From Arcuatula senhousia (Eukaryota > Mollusca > Bivalvia > Mytilida > Mytilidae), in contig OZ020304.1 in assembly GCA_963971305.1 (NCBI GenBank), positions 21,248,103 through 21,312,102 on the forward strand: a DNA stretch of 64,000 nt, read 5' to 3'. Positions 1-12,595 of the stretch are shown here, piece after piece. Both the position numbers and the translations under genes were made by a program. The stretch's first letter is position 1. The number at the start of each line of letters is the position of its first letter. The notes under the pieces are model-generated. The model did no database searches. It worked only from the letters and a program-made list of their open reading frames with translations, and was not told the origin of the DNA.

Positions 1-1018
1 ATTGTTTTTTAACGCAAAGTCCGACAAATTTTCGCTACCTCCGCCTCCCCAATTCTTTCTTTGATATAAATCTTATCAATTTGAATTCAGTGCGTATATA
101 TGTTATGAGGATATAATTGGGGGTTTTCAATTCCCACTTTTCTGTGATTTAAAAAAATGATAATAAAATACTAGCTGTGACGAATTCCTTTATTCGTGTA
201 TTCTAACCCATTAGTTGTTACAATACTGTACCACATCAACTCTTGTTATCATTTTACCTGATGTGCCCTCCTCCCACTTTTACCCCTCGATAGAATGTGA
301 ATTTTCCAAAAATTCTATTGACCCAATAAAACAAGTAACAGCTTTCAAAACCTGCTATCGGACTTTCACAAGATTTAACAAAGGCTCAAGGTATGAACCG
401 TATATTTTTGATATCATTATTTTCAAGAATATTTTACTTATCTTCTGCTAGCCTATTTGTTTTATAAAACTTTAACTGCACAAATCGGTTCATATTGATA
501 ACAAGCACAGTAAAAGAGATGTGTAAAGTAAATCATGATTAACACATGCAGTAGGGGAAAAAAATCAAGGCATTATAAAAGTAAATATTTTACAAGTACA
601 CAAATCAAGAATATGAAGCACACAACAGAGATAGATCGATGTATGTATTATAAAATTTATTTAACGGATTTTTGTTAAGGGTGTCGTGAATTTTTTTTTC
701 GACTAGCAATGCGAGGCGCGAATTCTTTAAAACAATTTTTACATGCATATGGTTTTATGCCAAAAATCAAATTTTTGCCAGTTTTAAGCGGACACACGCC
801 CTCTAAATCCGCGTCTAGTATTTTGCGATTACAGAAAAAAGTAACTGTGAAATTCCTGATATGATCAATAAATTCGGTTTTAAATTTCAAATTATTATCG
901 TATATAATACAAATAATAGTGTTTTCTGCAAAGATTTTTGAACCTCATCTCAATTAAAAGCTATCGGTTTGTTTTGTACTGTAGTCATATGATACATATT
1001 CTCTTTTACGTTTCAAAC
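1..1018. other. AT-rich stretch, no gene recognised
   Basis: Short reading frames of 70-80 codons occur on both strands but have low complexity and resemble no family I know. No RNA gene or clear repeat boundary was seen. It may be intergenic or the 5' side of the small membrane-protein gene further right. Confidence 0.4.
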
Positions 1019-1895
1019 CAGTGGCGGTTTAGAGAGGGGCGAAATGGGTAAAAGTTATGCTATAAATGCAGAAATTTTAAGGTCATGCACGTTTGTCGAA
1101 AATGCCTAAATTGCCATTATGATTTCAAAAATTCTGAGGATTACGGGGTGCGAACCGACTAAGTAAATATTGAACCTTTAATATACATCTAAACGGGTGT
1201 CTTTAATTTCTATTCCTCTACCTCGAGTTTGTTTCTTTGGTGACAAAGATATTGACACAGTGGATATGGATTTTTGGAAAATGCCATAAATAACTTTAAT
1301 TTCTTTAAGATAACCATTTCACAGTTTTTCTGAACCCAAAAATTAAGCCATATTGACCTGCTAAAGGCATTGTAAGGGAATTATATTTATATCTAGTAAC
1401 CGAACGACAAAGTTTTGTTGTTTTTAACCTCTTCCCCTCTTGAAACCCTCGGAAATTTTCGAAAGTGGGATTTTTTACCAGTTATGAAAACGAAAATAGT
1501 TTAATATCTCTCTTATTTTATTTCAGTTAAAGCAAAGCAACGGGAAGCACTTGAAGTGTAAGTATTATTGGAATGCATTTAGAAGATTTTTTTGTATCTA
1601 GAGTGAAAGAATATACAAGATTTTTCTTGTTTTGCAATGACAACCACGACTAAGAACAAAATTAATGAACAAGGTTTTCAATTATTTACTTTATCAAAAT
1701 TTCCAGATTGGACTCTTGTAGTTAAGATCTCGGATATTGTGCATGAATCAATCAAGACGGGCGTAATCGCTAAACATGTCTAATTTTTTTATGAAAATTT
1801 GAAGTTAAGTGACTTGGTCAATTTCATAAAAAGAAATTCTCATTTCAAGGGGGGGGAGTACGCCCCCCTCCGCCTCCCCCTGGATCCGCCACTGA
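1019..1895. mobile_element. TIR element, hAT-MITE-like
   Basis: The left end reads CAGTGGCGG followed by a G-rich run. The right end reads GGATCCGCCACTG preceded by a C-rich run, so the two are inverted copies. The 8 bases outside each end, TTTCAAAC and AATCAGAC, agree at 5 of 8 positions, compatible with an old 8-bp target duplication of hAT type. No transposase frame is inside, which suggests a non-autonomous copy. Confidence 0.5.
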
Positions 1896-2300
1896 ATCAG
1901 ACGCAATTAATAAAATATCTTAAGCTCTACTACATTAACTAGTTTACTTACGCTTTTTGAATTCCATAAAGGTTAACTCAAATTTATTATATATAAATAG
2001 TTTTCCGTTTTATTGGAATGTTTATTTTTTAAAGGCTATATTTTAATTTAGTTTTTTTTTACCTTTTAATAATAATTATTTTTGGGTGAAGATGACAAAA
2101 AGGGGGCAATGATGAGCACGGACTTTCATCTGCTCCATCTAAAGCATCTCTACTGGTTTTTATCTTCGTAAATTTATATGCTTTTGAACTTGCTTTTATT
2201 TTAAAATTGTTATGTAACTGTCAGTATAATCTATAAATGTTTCTTTTGTTAATTTTGTTCAGATTATTAGGGTCAATTTCATCAAATTAACAAATTTACC

Positions 2301-2380
2301 ATGATGCAACAGCAACAGCAGACGACAGTTGTTATGGCCGGTGGACCATCACAAACTACATACATTCAGACAAGAGAGAG
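2301..2380 (+). CDS. Small membrane protein, coding exon 1
   Basis: The ATG lies 38 bases after a TTGTTCAG acceptor (AG at 2261-2262), and the exon ends at a GTACAT donor. It encodes the Gln/Thr-rich N-terminus. The last codon is split with two bases on this exon. Confidence 0.6.
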
Positions 2381-5300
2381 GTACATAAAAGGGGGTAATT
2401 GTTACGATCATAAATGTTGTAAAGGCGTGACATGACAAAATGTGTTTTCTTTATAAGCATTTTTATATACATGTAGATGTAGAAATCTTCTTCAGAATAT
2501 TGTTTTTTCTCAACCTCAGCCCCCTAAGTATTTTCTTTTACCAAAAAATCAGATTCAACACATTTGAGGAAGAAACTTACCCAGGCTTCCTTTTCATATT
2601 GAATGCTCGGTCCTTAAGTGACAAAATACTATAGGAACATGATTTAGGCCCCAAATTTTGAAATCACTAAAAGGAATGAACAATATGCAATAAAGCCTAT
2701 TCAAGAATAAAATTGGTTTACGTGCATTCATTTTGATGATTTAAGTGAGACAAAAGAATCTGTAAATTGGTGGTATGTTGAAAATATGAATAAATTTTCA
2801 ATTTATTTACACAATAAAAATCATATTGACTAAAGTATTGGTATGTATTTGCTGCTTATACCTTAATCTAATGATAACTATAAACCCTCTAAAATAATCA
2901 GTTTTGTTAAAATATTGACCAAAAAAATTCATTTTGGAAGTATTAAAATGATTTTACTTTAATAATCTTTATTTAATATTAAATCTTTGAATGCATGGGG
3001 CTTTAAAAAGGCAATGATACTAGAAAACATAAAATGAAGACAAAATGAATATTACTTATATATTTTATCTAAAAGTATTTCTTTGTTGTATTATTTTTAT
3101 ATATACTTACAAAAATTATTATTACAAATGACAATTGAATTTATAGACCTATCGGATGTCATTCATGTATTTGTATATGACTAATTGATTAACATTTCCG
3201 AGAAATCTTCTACTTCTGCACTGTATGAGTGGTTTCAAATATAGGTCGTCTGTCACACCTGTGTGCCACTCGAAATTTTTAGGAAATCATTCTTGTTTCA
3301 TGTTGCCATAGACCTGTTTATTGAATAGTAAAAGTTAATTTACAAGCCGATAATGTTGTTGGATTTTGTGTTTTCCGCAAGCTTCAGTCCCGTGCGGGGC
3401 CCGGGTGGCGAATAGACCCGCAGCAGAGCCTAGCTTGTCGTAAGAGGCGACTAAGGGTCTTGGGATTCTGACGTCGGGTCAGTGCTCAGCCCACAGAGCG
3501 ACCAAGTGTGTACCCTAGGTGGCTGAATAGGGTGGCCCTCGTCCGCGGGGGTTGTCAGGTCTATAATACGGAAACCCTGACCGCCGACCATAGTGGGCCA
3601 ACGTGTGTGGAGAGTGCCACGCTTCATGCACGTAAAAGACCCCTTTGTGGACCGCCCAGTAGTGCACCACATAGGCTAAATTTTCCGCCCCTACCCACTT
3701 CTCCCCTTTTCCTGTGGTTCTTCAAAATTTACCGGTCCTTTGTTTCCCATCCCACCCCCATATTTCATTTATCATCATCGTTTCATGTTCATTTTATCAC
3801 CCTTTTCATGTTCATCGCCTGTAAATAACCTATATAGCGTTGCACGGGCGTAAAACACCAACTCACTCACTCACTAAAAAACGTCAATACGCTATACATG
3901 TCTTTAACTAAAATGACCAAATATGGATGGACATGCACACACCTGATTAGGTCGACTTCAAATAGAATTCACGTTTAATTATCTGTAACTTGTCTGATAT
4001 TTAGATGAAATGCCTAAATAACATCATTTTAATATCGAAATATTTTTATCCCCCCCCAAGCTAGAGTTTACAGATAGAAATACTGCTATGTACAACATGT
4101 ACACGTATTTGAGAGCCAACGGATAACCCCAACCAGGAAAGTTTGCTTAAAATTATCACGACTTCCCGCTTTCATAAGATACCAGTTACATAATTGTTAA
4201 GATACAAGAAACACTTCTTGGTAACATATAAAATGTATAAGCCAACTTAAGTCATTGAATGGTGATAAGATGTTTCCTATCAAGTGTCGCGCCCGAATGT
4301 AAGTATACATGGTCGATAATACGTCATGAGATAGGTCTTACATCGAGACTTCTTGCAAGATATATGTTTTATAAACAAAAACAAAACAAGGAAACAAAAA
4401 AGACTTAAATTTCGTCTAAAACCAAATAAATACATGCATGCTCATAATATCAGGAATACCACAGTACCTATCCCCGTTTAACAAGTAATTCGAATCCACT
4501 GATTGAAACTGTATCTACAGGATCATTAAAATATGTAACTAACATCTATAGAAACAATTTTGCCAGTTTTTAGGGAATAATAATTTTCAAAAATCAAGAG
4601 TATGAAAGTTATATGCTGCTGCTGTTTTTTTAATACACGAGTTAAGGTCACAGAATCGTCAAGTTAAATGCATTGCGATATACGCACCAACCATTTTATT
4701 TCCAAAGGTTGAAAAGAGGGAATATTCTTTCTGGAAAAATCATTTTAACTTTTTTTTGGTAATGCACCTTATCGAAAATTCATGCATGAATCATGCACAT
4801 TTTCAATGGCAAATTTGAAAAAAAAAAATCATTCATGCGGACCAAGACATTCTGACAAGGGGCACTGACTGATCTGACCTACATTGTAAGAGGTGTTCGG
4901 AAGTGAAAATAGAATTACATTTTTGTCTTGAAAATATTACTTGACTTGACCGGTCAACGCTTTCTATTGTATTGTTCCATTATTTAATATAAAATGTCCC
5001 CAGTTTGGGACCCTTACAAACAAAATCAAATCAACCAACTTGAGCAGATTCAGCGTAAGGCAGCCAGATATGTATTCAATGAATACACTGACAGATCACC
5101 CGGTGCAGTGACTAATATGATCAACAATCTTAAATGGGAAAGTCTGCAATCTCGTAGAACTAAAGCTAAACTTGTTCTAATTTATAAGATAAATTCTGGA
5201 TTAGTAGAACTTAAAAATGACATGTTAACTCAATCTGATAGGCGCACTAGGGGACAACATAAATTTAGACAAGTGTATACAAATAAAGACTATTATAAAT

Positions 5301-6879
5301 TTTCCTTCTTTCCACACACAATAACAGTCTGGAACAACCTGCCAGAGGCCATATGCATGTCTCCCTCATTGGAGTCCTTCAAAAGTGGTATCTCCACATT
5401 AACATTTGGAGGACCCATTTTGGCTAATTAATAATTATATATAAGCTTAGCCACTGTACATAATGTGATTAATATCATATGATTTTAAACTGTAAACTAG
5501 GGATTGCAATCTGGCAATCTTTTAAACTTCGACCCCCATTTTCATGTACATAGCACAGTTGTTCCGGGAAGTTCCACACTCCACACGGAGTCTACTCCCG
5601 TATCAGGAAGATGATGATGATATTATGAACTATGACATTTGATTGTTTGTTCCATATTTTATTTGTCAATTTATTAATATTCATTTTTGTATGTCTTTGC
5701 CTTATGTTTTGAACTGTATATATATATGCCATAACTGTACTAGTCTTAAGTTGCATTAATAAACAATAAAACTAAATGTGTATTAGAATAATTTAACCAT
5801 TTCGAAAATTATATGATGAACGATGCTGTTATCAATTCTATGCACAATTGGTTTTATTATTATTAAAAAATATATTCTTATTTTTAAATAGGTGTGCTGA
5901 CAAAATATGTTTGAATATATGCCTATCGATCTTCTTTCCTCCATGGCTTCTTATATGGTTATGTTTGGTAAGTTTATTGTTCATATTAGGTTTTTACAAT
6001 GAAAAACATCCTGCCCAAAGTACCAAGAACGGAATTCCTGGGTTTTCCACCGGGCAGCAAAAATTCTAAGTCTACTCACTGAACAGGAAGTAGGTAAGCA
6101 ACTGACATGGAACTGTATCCCACGATATGAGACTCCTACCTGAAGCTGCATACCAAATATTGAAAGCCTAGGATTAATAGTAGTTGAGAAATCTGTTAAG
6201 AATTTTTTTCATTTTTGACCCTTAAGAAACTTTTAAAGTCCGCTCGTTTAACAGAAAGTAGGTTATCGACTGACATCGAAATGCATCCCACCATATGAGA
6301 CCTCTACCTGAAGCTCCACACAAAATATCAAAAGCCTAGAATTAGTAGTAGCTTAGAAATCTGTTCCGAAAATTATTCCATTTTTGACACTTGAAAAATT
6401 CTAAGTCATCTCGTTGAACAGGAAGTAGGTAAGCGACAGACCTGTAAACGCATCCCACCATACAAGACCCCTACCAAAAGCTGCATGCCAAATATCAAAA
6501 TCCTAGGATAAATAGTAGCAGAGAAATAAGTTAAAAGAATTGTGTGACGACGGACGCCCGACATTTCTATGTCCCCGCGCTGCTTTGGGGGACAACAAAT
6601 AAACACATATGCAGCCGACAATTTATAGTGTTTTTGAAAATGTTTTGAATGAATGAATTAAAATAACATAATAACCTTTAACAAACAAAACAAACGTACC
6701 GAAAACAATATTTCTAAGAATAAATTGTACATGTATATGAAGCATGAATAACTAGTTACACACACATACACGCACGCACGCACACAAGCACACAGCAGCT
6801 AAAATATTTAGTTCAGTTTTCATTTATAACATATTTGTAGAAATATTATTTCTTATTTCAGTGTTGTTGTGAGAAGTAA
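2301..6879 (+). CDS. Small Cys-rich single-pass membrane protein, 3 exons, 57 aa
   Basis: The model is join(2301..2380, 5892..5967, 6862..6879). The junctions are GAGAG|GTACAT, AAATAG|GTGTGC, GTTTG|GTAAGT and TTTCAG|TGTTGT. Phases agree (80+76+18=174 nt) and translation gives 57 residues ending in CCCEK and TAA. Residues 1-27 are polar and start MMQQQQQTTVV. Residues 28-52 form one hydrophobic segment containing ICLSIFFPPW and rich in Cys. The CCC tail next to the membrane segment could be palmitoylated (inference). IFFPP recalls the PMP3/UPF0057 proteolipids, and the Gln-rich start plus Cys-rich membrane tail recalls CYSTM proteins, but neither assignment is secure. An acceptor at 2261-2262 puts 5'UTR in the first coding exon. 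The gene converges on MCT-A. Function unknown. Confidence 0.6.
3385..3880 (+). repeat. SINE-like dispersed repeat with (cact)n tail
   Basis: This is a block of much higher GC than its surroundings, running from CGTGCGGGGCCCGGG to a tail of repeated CTCA units and a short A run. Landmarks are GCAGCAG, CTTGTCGTAAGAGGCG, TGACCGCC and GCACGTAAAAGACCC. The same landmarks recur at 12596-12700 and 16213-16500. It sits in intron 1 of the small membrane-protein gene. No perfect tRNA A/B boxes were seen, so SINE is an inference from size, tail and dispersion. The frames across it are not genes. Confidence 0.6.
4985..5780 (+). mobile_element. 5'-truncated jockey/CR1-type LINE
   Basis: It starts abruptly inside the reverse-transcriptase reading frame, encodes only the C-terminal 145 residues, then carries about 350 bp of 3'UTR with an AATAAA near 5765-5770. 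This is the usual product of incomplete reverse transcription. It lies in intron 1 of the small membrane-protein gene in the same orientation. No target duplication was identified. Confidence 0.65.
4994..5431 (+). pseudogene. C-terminal fragment of LINE reverse transcriptase
   Basis: The 145-residue frame carries SPVWDPY, LEQIQRKAARYV and the TVWNNLP block near its end. These typify the region after the catalytic domain in jockey/CR1-type ORF2 proteins. The fingers, palm and FADD active site are absent, so it is an inactive remnant. The 61-64 kb element has the matching YADVIWDN and VRLWNQLP blocks but differs elsewhere. Confidence 0.75.
5892..5967 (+). CDS. Small membrane protein, coding exon 2
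   Basis: This 76-nt exon lies between TTTTTAAATAG and GTAAGT. It encodes RCADKICLNIC to WLLIWLCL, the whole membrane span, and ends on a codon boundary. Confidence 0.6.
6055..6600. repeat. About 168-bp tandem repeat, 3 copies
   Basis: The phrase AACAGGAAGTAGG (with variants) recurs near 6081, 6249 and 6416, each followed by similar sequence. The block ends with GACGACGGACGCCCGAC and a small C-rich/G-rich hairpin, the same kind of ending as the pearl-like repeats. It lies in intron 2 of the small membrane-protein gene. Confidence 0.6.
6862..6879 (+). CDS. Small membrane protein, coding exon 3
   Basis: It follows a TTATTTCAG acceptor and encodes only CCCEK plus TAA. The rest of the exon is 3'UTR. 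Confidence 0.55.
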   Translation, partial: CCCEK

Positions 6880-6974
6880 TAACCGGAAGGCTGAAAAGAA
6901 TCTGATCATTAGGATCGACAAGAAACTGTTTATACATGTTATAAGATCAATAACATGCTGGTTGATCAATCCTT

Positions 6975-7320
6975 TTTATATGTAGATAAACTATCTAAAT
7001 TTTAATAAATTTTGTAATAAAGTGTTATTAATATTATTCTGACATTTGACCGTGATATTCTAAGATAATCTAATAATGATTATTCTCTTTTTTAACTGAA
7101 CAAGGAGTGGTTAAAAAGGGTAAAATTTCACATTAGATAATGACTTAATATAATAAATGTTTTTTTATTAAGAACGCACAGTGTTCTAACACTGAGCATC
7201 TTTTCAGAGCATTTTACTAATTTTAAGAAAAAGACAAAAATACTGCTATTTAACTCTTTAAAGGCTTATGGTATGATGCATTATGAATAAAAAATAAGTT
7301 AAAAAAAAAACAAATTAACT
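6975..7320. other. Distal (3') edge of the MCT duplication unit, copy A
   Basis: Sequence from TATGTAGATAAACT onward matches 27848-28105 and continues in 30536-30640. It marks the 3' boundary of the block that duplicated to give the two MCT genes. The interruption at 28106-30535 in the other copy is two insertions. Confidence 0.7.
7016..7021 (+). promoter_or_regulatory. Poly(A) signal AATAAA
   Basis: It lies 137 bases after the stop of the small membrane-protein gene, in the order expected for the end of its 3'UTR. The same hexamer and flanks recur near 27887 because the MCT duplication unit carried this piece along. Confidence 0.5.
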
Positions 7321-7829
7321 GTAATATCCCATTCTTTTTTTCAAGGGAATTAATTTGCTGAATGTATAAGGAGAATCTAGTTCTTCCAATTTATTATTTA
7401 ATGAACGGCGACCCCATGGTTTAAAATTTAATTTCATATAACTAACCAAAATGGAAGTTTTTGCAAAATATAACAAAAATCTACTTTTAATTTGACATAT
7501 TTGAATAAATAGAAAATAATGGGATGTGGAATAAGTGTTCGCGACACAGCCCACAATCAAGCGGAAATTCAGAAAAACCACAATGGGCAACCGCCAGCAG
7601 CCTTCAACGAGGCCATTTGGCACTAATAACCCCGGGCTAATAACCACTTCCGTCTATAAAACAAATTCGAACCATTGGTGAATAAAAACTTTAATTGGGT
7701 AAATTGAAAAAAACGGTGACAGATTTTTAAAATTCGATTGCAAACAAAAGCAATCAGCACCTTAAGATCTTCCAGGTCTGAAATTTTGAAGATGATCCGA
7801 CAACCCATGTAGGAGAAATCGCCCTTTTT

Positions 7830-9455
7830 AGCTCACCTGACCCGAAGGGTCATGTGAGCTATTGTCATCACTTGGCGTCCGTCGTCCGTCCGTAAACTTT
7901 TTAAAACGTTAACTCCTCTGACACCATAAGTCCAATTGCAACCAAACTTGGTATGGTTGTTCATTAGCATTCAGTGCTTAGAAATAATGTGGGGATTTTT
8001 GATTCTGCGTAAAACATGGCCGCCATGGCTAAAAATAGAACATAGGGGTAAAATGCAGTTTTTTTTGCAAATAACTCAAAAACGCCTACATATATCAAAT
8101 TTCTGGCAGAGAATAAGTGATCAACACCTAAGGATCTACCTACCCTGAAATTTTGGAGAAAATCCAACAACCCATGTAGGAGTTATTGCCCTTTTTGTGG
8201 ATTTTTTGCAAATTTTGCACCTGTTTAGCTCAATATCTTGAAAACTATAGTAGATATTTGAGAAATTTAAATTGCATGTTGTTGAGCACATCAAGATCTA
8301 CAAAATATGTAATAGGGTCAACGTTATAGGACCTTTCCTTTTAGGAGTTATTGCCGTTAGGACGTCAAAATTGAGCATTTTAACAGTATTTCCTCATTAC
8401 ATCCTCTAACACTTTAAGTCCAATCGGAACCAAACTTGATATAGTTGTTTATTAGCATTAGGGTGTAAAGAACTGATGTGGTGATTTTTGATTGGTCGTA
8501 AAACATGGCCGCTGTGGCTAAAAATAGAACATAGGGGTAAATGGCAGTTTTTTGCAAATAACTCTAAAACGGTGACAGATTTTAAAATATGATTGAAAAA
8601 AAAGTGATCAGCACCTCAAGATCAACCATCTCTGAAATTTTGAAGAAAATTCAACAACCCATGTAGGAATTATTGCATTTGGTTCGTTGGTCAATGGACA
8701 ATTTACAATAAAATTGTCTACTGGTCAATGCTCCTCGGGGAGAAATTGGTGTCCTTTATACCACAACTTTTATCTGATATTGATGCAAATAGACCAACTA
8801 ATTTTTTTCACCGCTCGTTTTTAAAATTTGTTCAGCGAGTCAGTTTTTGTTGAATAATTTCTCAAAAAGCACTTGTTGGTGATCGTAGTTATTTATATTC
8901 TCTCTTAAACAATTGGTCAAAAGTTTGATGTAAACACTTTCCTTAAAAGGTAGATTCTTCGACCTGTTTAAACTCTGATTGAGAACAAAAGTGATCAACA
9001 CGTCATGATCACACAGCCCTGAACTTTTAAAGAAGATCCAACAACCCATTATAGAGTAATTGCCCTTTTATTTTAATTTTTCATGAATTTTGCGCTTACA
9101 AAAATGTTTTAAGCTCAATATCTTAAAATCTATATGAGCTATTTAAGAAATGTAAATTGCATATTGTTGAGCACATCAAGATCTATAAAATATGAAATAA
9201 GGTCAAGATTGTAATACTGTTCATTGTAGGGGTTATTCCTTTTAGAATGTTGAAGGAAAGGAAATTATTAAAAGGTTTCAAATAGCTAAAATATTACTCT
9301 GTACAATCATTACTACATTAAGTTAAACCGTATTGTCAGATGACCCCCCTTATTAAACTTATGACCCTTTCAATGTCAGATAGATTTTGCCTGATAACCT
9401 ATATTTCAGGCACATATGTCAGGTGAGCTATTTAGGCTCTTGGGAGCCTCTTGTT
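7830..9455 (-). mobile_element. Pearl/Helitron-like repeat element
   Basis: The left end is a palindromic arm, AGCTCACCTGACCC-GAA-GGGTCATGTGAGCT, followed by GTCCGTCGTCCGTCC. The right end is the hairpin GGCTCTTGGGAGCC followed by TCTTGTT. Between them are degenerate repeats of several hundred bases containing AACCCATGTAGGAGTTATTGCC and its relatives. The 54521-56014 and 41871-42668 elements have the same ends in the opposite orientation. It appears inserted into an older copy of the same repeat (7625-7829). Non-coding. Confidence 0.6.
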
Positions 9456-11110
9456 ATGTCTTACAGCTGGCAAACTGATGAAGAATTAAAAAGCTTTTGA
9501 TTGCTAAAATGTTGAACAAATAGAACTCTACACTTTAATGTATTAAGTTAATCGATGTTGACCCCTCACTTAACTTTATATAGTCTTTTCAATGTCAAAA
9601 AGCATTTATGTCAGGTGAGCGATTCAGGAACTTGGATCCTCTTGTTGCAAATAACTCAAAAACGCCTACAGATATCAAAGTCTGGCTTAAGGAAAATGTG
9701 ATCAGCACCTCAAGATCTACCTTCCCTGAAATTTTTTAAAAATCCAATAACCCATGAAGGAGTTATTGACCTTTCGTGATTTTATTTTTGCAAATTTTGC
9801 ACCTGTTTAACTCAATATCATTAAAACTGTACAAGATATTTGAGAAACTTGGCCGCTGTGGCTAAAAATAGAACACAAGGGAAAATTAGTTTTTTTTGCA
9901 AATAAATCAAAAACTGTGAGAGATTTTTAAATTCTGTTAGAGAACAATGGTGATCAGCACCTAAAGATTTACCAGACCTGAAATTTTGAAGAAGACAAAC
10001 AACCCATGAAGGAGTTATTGCCCTATTTGTGGATTTGTTTGGCAAATTTTGCACCTATTCAGCTCAATATACAAGATATTTGAGAAATCTAAATTGCATC
10101 AAGATCTACAAAATATGTAATAAGGTCAACGTTGTTGGACCTTTCCTTTTAGGGGTTATTCCCCTTAGAACATCAAAATTCACATTTTTCACAGCATTTC
10201 CTACATTAAAAAAAAGTTTAACCCCTCTGACACCAGAAGTCCTTTTGAAACCAAAATTGGTATGATTATTTGTTATTATTTTATATTTTTTGGATCGGTT
10301 GTAAAATATGACCGCCATGGCTTAAAAAAGAACATAGGGGGAATTTCAATTTTTGCTAATAACTCAAAAAGGTTGACAGATTTTAAATTCTGATAGAGAT
10401 CAAAAGTATTCAGCAGCTCAAGATCACCTGCCCTGAAATTTTGAAGAAGCTCCAACAATACATGAAAGAGTAATTGCCCTTTTATCTTGATTTATTTTCT
10501 GAATTTTGCTCTTACTGTAAAAAATGTATTACATGTTAGCTCAATATCTTAAAATGCACAATCATTACTACATTAACAAACCATATTGTCAAATGACCCC
10601 CAATATTTATAACCCTTCAATGTCAAATAGATTATGTCTACTAGCTATACTTAAGGCACATAAGTTTATTAACACGGCCTTTAGAGCTAGTTCATGAGTG
10701 TCATCCGATTTTCGAAAAATCACATCATTGATCATAGTAGGGTATATAAATTTAGATTTTTTTTTCAAAATTATGGAGATTTGCAACTTAAGTAAGATAA
10801 TGTTGATAAAGTGTTTACATTTGTTTCAGTTATCAAGATTGTGTACAAATTTTAAACAATTTTAATGCTAGATTGAAAAAAAAAGATCTTGCAAACGCAC
10901 AACTTGACAAGTCCACATTTAAAAAAAATATATTCTGAAAGTAAAGTGTCACTTTCAGTAGTTCTATAAATTTTTGAATCAGCTGAAAAGTACTATTAGA
11001 TATTGTTTGTGAATGAACTCCTGTCTTCAAGAGTTCACAAAAAGTGAACACATAAATATAAGAGATTCCAACTATTTCATTGATTCTCCTCATCTAAGCC
11101 ATCTTTATTA

Positions 11111-11799
11111 AGCTCCAGCTCTGCAGAAGGTAGATGCCTTTAACGGGAACACGTATATCCGCACCCAATAACACGGAATGCAAAATTAATCTCCAATTTT
11201 GTTATTTGCATTAAAAAAAAAAATACATAGTTATTGTTTTAATATAAATATGTTGAGTATTTTCAGCTATGAGATGTTTTAAAAATTTTAAAATTAGGAC
11301 TTCTGGCATAAATTATTGAATTGTTCCATTCTATCGCTAGAGGTCGCTTCTATCAAAACAAAATGAAAGAAGCACGGGAACCTGACTGTCATTCAAATTT
11401 TCTCGGTGCATGTCAACCAAATAAATAATTTGAATAATTCAGCAGATATATTTGCCAAGCAGTCATTACATTTACCTTGACGGCCTCGGTAAACAAATTT
11501 GTTTTTGTTAATTTTCTCTCTAGCGATTGCATTCGAAAATGAAAATAGAAATTCTTGAATGGTGCCTTCTTCGATGTCCGAAATCGTCTATTGTTACCAT
11601 ATATGGTTTAAGATAAAATCACTTCCTTGTTCTGTTTGCAGATGTTTTCCTTTTTTACTAATCACGCAAAAGCTTACATTTCTTGCTATCATTCAAAAAT
11701 AATGAGTTCTTTTTTATCTTAAGTATGATGAACCATACATTTCTTTATATAAGAAAGTGACTTTATCTGCGAGAGCTTATCTGGTTTAATCTGCATCAT
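11111..11799. mobile_element. Insertion splitting the MCT-A C-terminal codons
   Basis: MCT-B reads directly from the transporter tail into codons for NNKDGLE and a stop. In MCT-A the complement of those codons (CTAAGCCATCTTTATTA) sits near 11095-11110, about 690 bp from the rest of the exon. The intervening sequence has no counterpart in MCT-B. TTATTA-type bases occur at both edges and may be the target duplication. Family unknown. The same insertion appears at 14730-15418 in duplication copy 2. Confidence 0.65.
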
Positions 11800-11927
11800 A
11801 TTATTGTGTTTGGAGGTGCTAGAGACACAAATAGGAATTAATGTCAGGAGTAAAGCACCAAAGACAAAGAGAGATCCTATTACATAGAACGGAACACTGT
11901 AGTCACCAGTGACGTCATAAAACCAAC
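11719..11927 (-). CDS. MCT-A last coding exon, distal duplicate
   Basis: This is the same sequence as 15338-15546. It follows a CCTTTTCAG acceptor and encodes GWFYDVTGDYSVPFY (start of the last membrane helix) through the stop. Transcription from exon 4 meets the other copy first, so this one is probably a redundant or alternative terminal exon, if it exists at all and is not an assembly duplicate. Confidence 0.6.
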
Positions 11928-12595
11928 CTGAAAAGGTATAAAAAGAAATCGAATTAGAACTACTTACTTTGTATAGTAATGAATTACTTGCGCAATCTTT
12001 ATAAGTTTTAAAGATGGTTAAAAGCATTCTTAAGCTGATTTTATAGCACGAAACAGTTTCAGTTGTGTACAGTTTTTTTATAGATGTAATTGAACAAGTG
12101 GTTTCACTAGGTTCTTAATATGTAAAGCAAAATAGTGTCCTATAAAATTTTGTCCACCCTGCCATACTTAACACTGAAAAATCTAGAGGACAAAATTTCA
12201 TATCTCTTAAGCGTTTTATTCCGTCCTTGGACTTCATCATAGGAGTGAATGCCACTCAAGACCATATTTCACAGCGGACACTATTTTATGTTACAAACAT
12301 ACCACCACTCGATAATTCAGTAAACACACACAAAAATAATTTGTTGCCCTACGAAAGACAATTATTCTTTAGCTGTTAACCAAATTTAAAATGAAATATT
12401 AAGATCCCAGATATATCTATTAAAACATATCTATTAAAACTTGTGAATGTTCGGACAGACAAACGAACTAGCTAGGTGATTTCAATATACATTTACAGCC
12501 ATCTATTTCGTGTTAAGGTCTTAAAATAAAACCATAATGAATCTCGCTTTCTTCGGTCCTTGTTCTCCCATCCTTAAATCATTTTTATACCACCG

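Noticed and set aside
1527..1557. Possible 5'UTR exon of the small membrane-protein gene (TTTCAG...GTAAGT)
   Set aside because: Splice-like signals are good but the segment is inside a TIR element and only 31 bp long; chance is likely without transcript data.
3451..3828. Two overlapping frames with many Cys, Pro and Trp
   Set aside because: They lie on both strands of a GC-rich dispersed repeat that recurs at 16213-16500, where the frames are not conserved.
9821..10458. Several 60-78-codon frames on both strands, repeated at 13440-14077
   Set aside because: They are in pearl-like repeat DNA and are duplicated only because the whole 3,619-bp segment is; nothing suggests translation.
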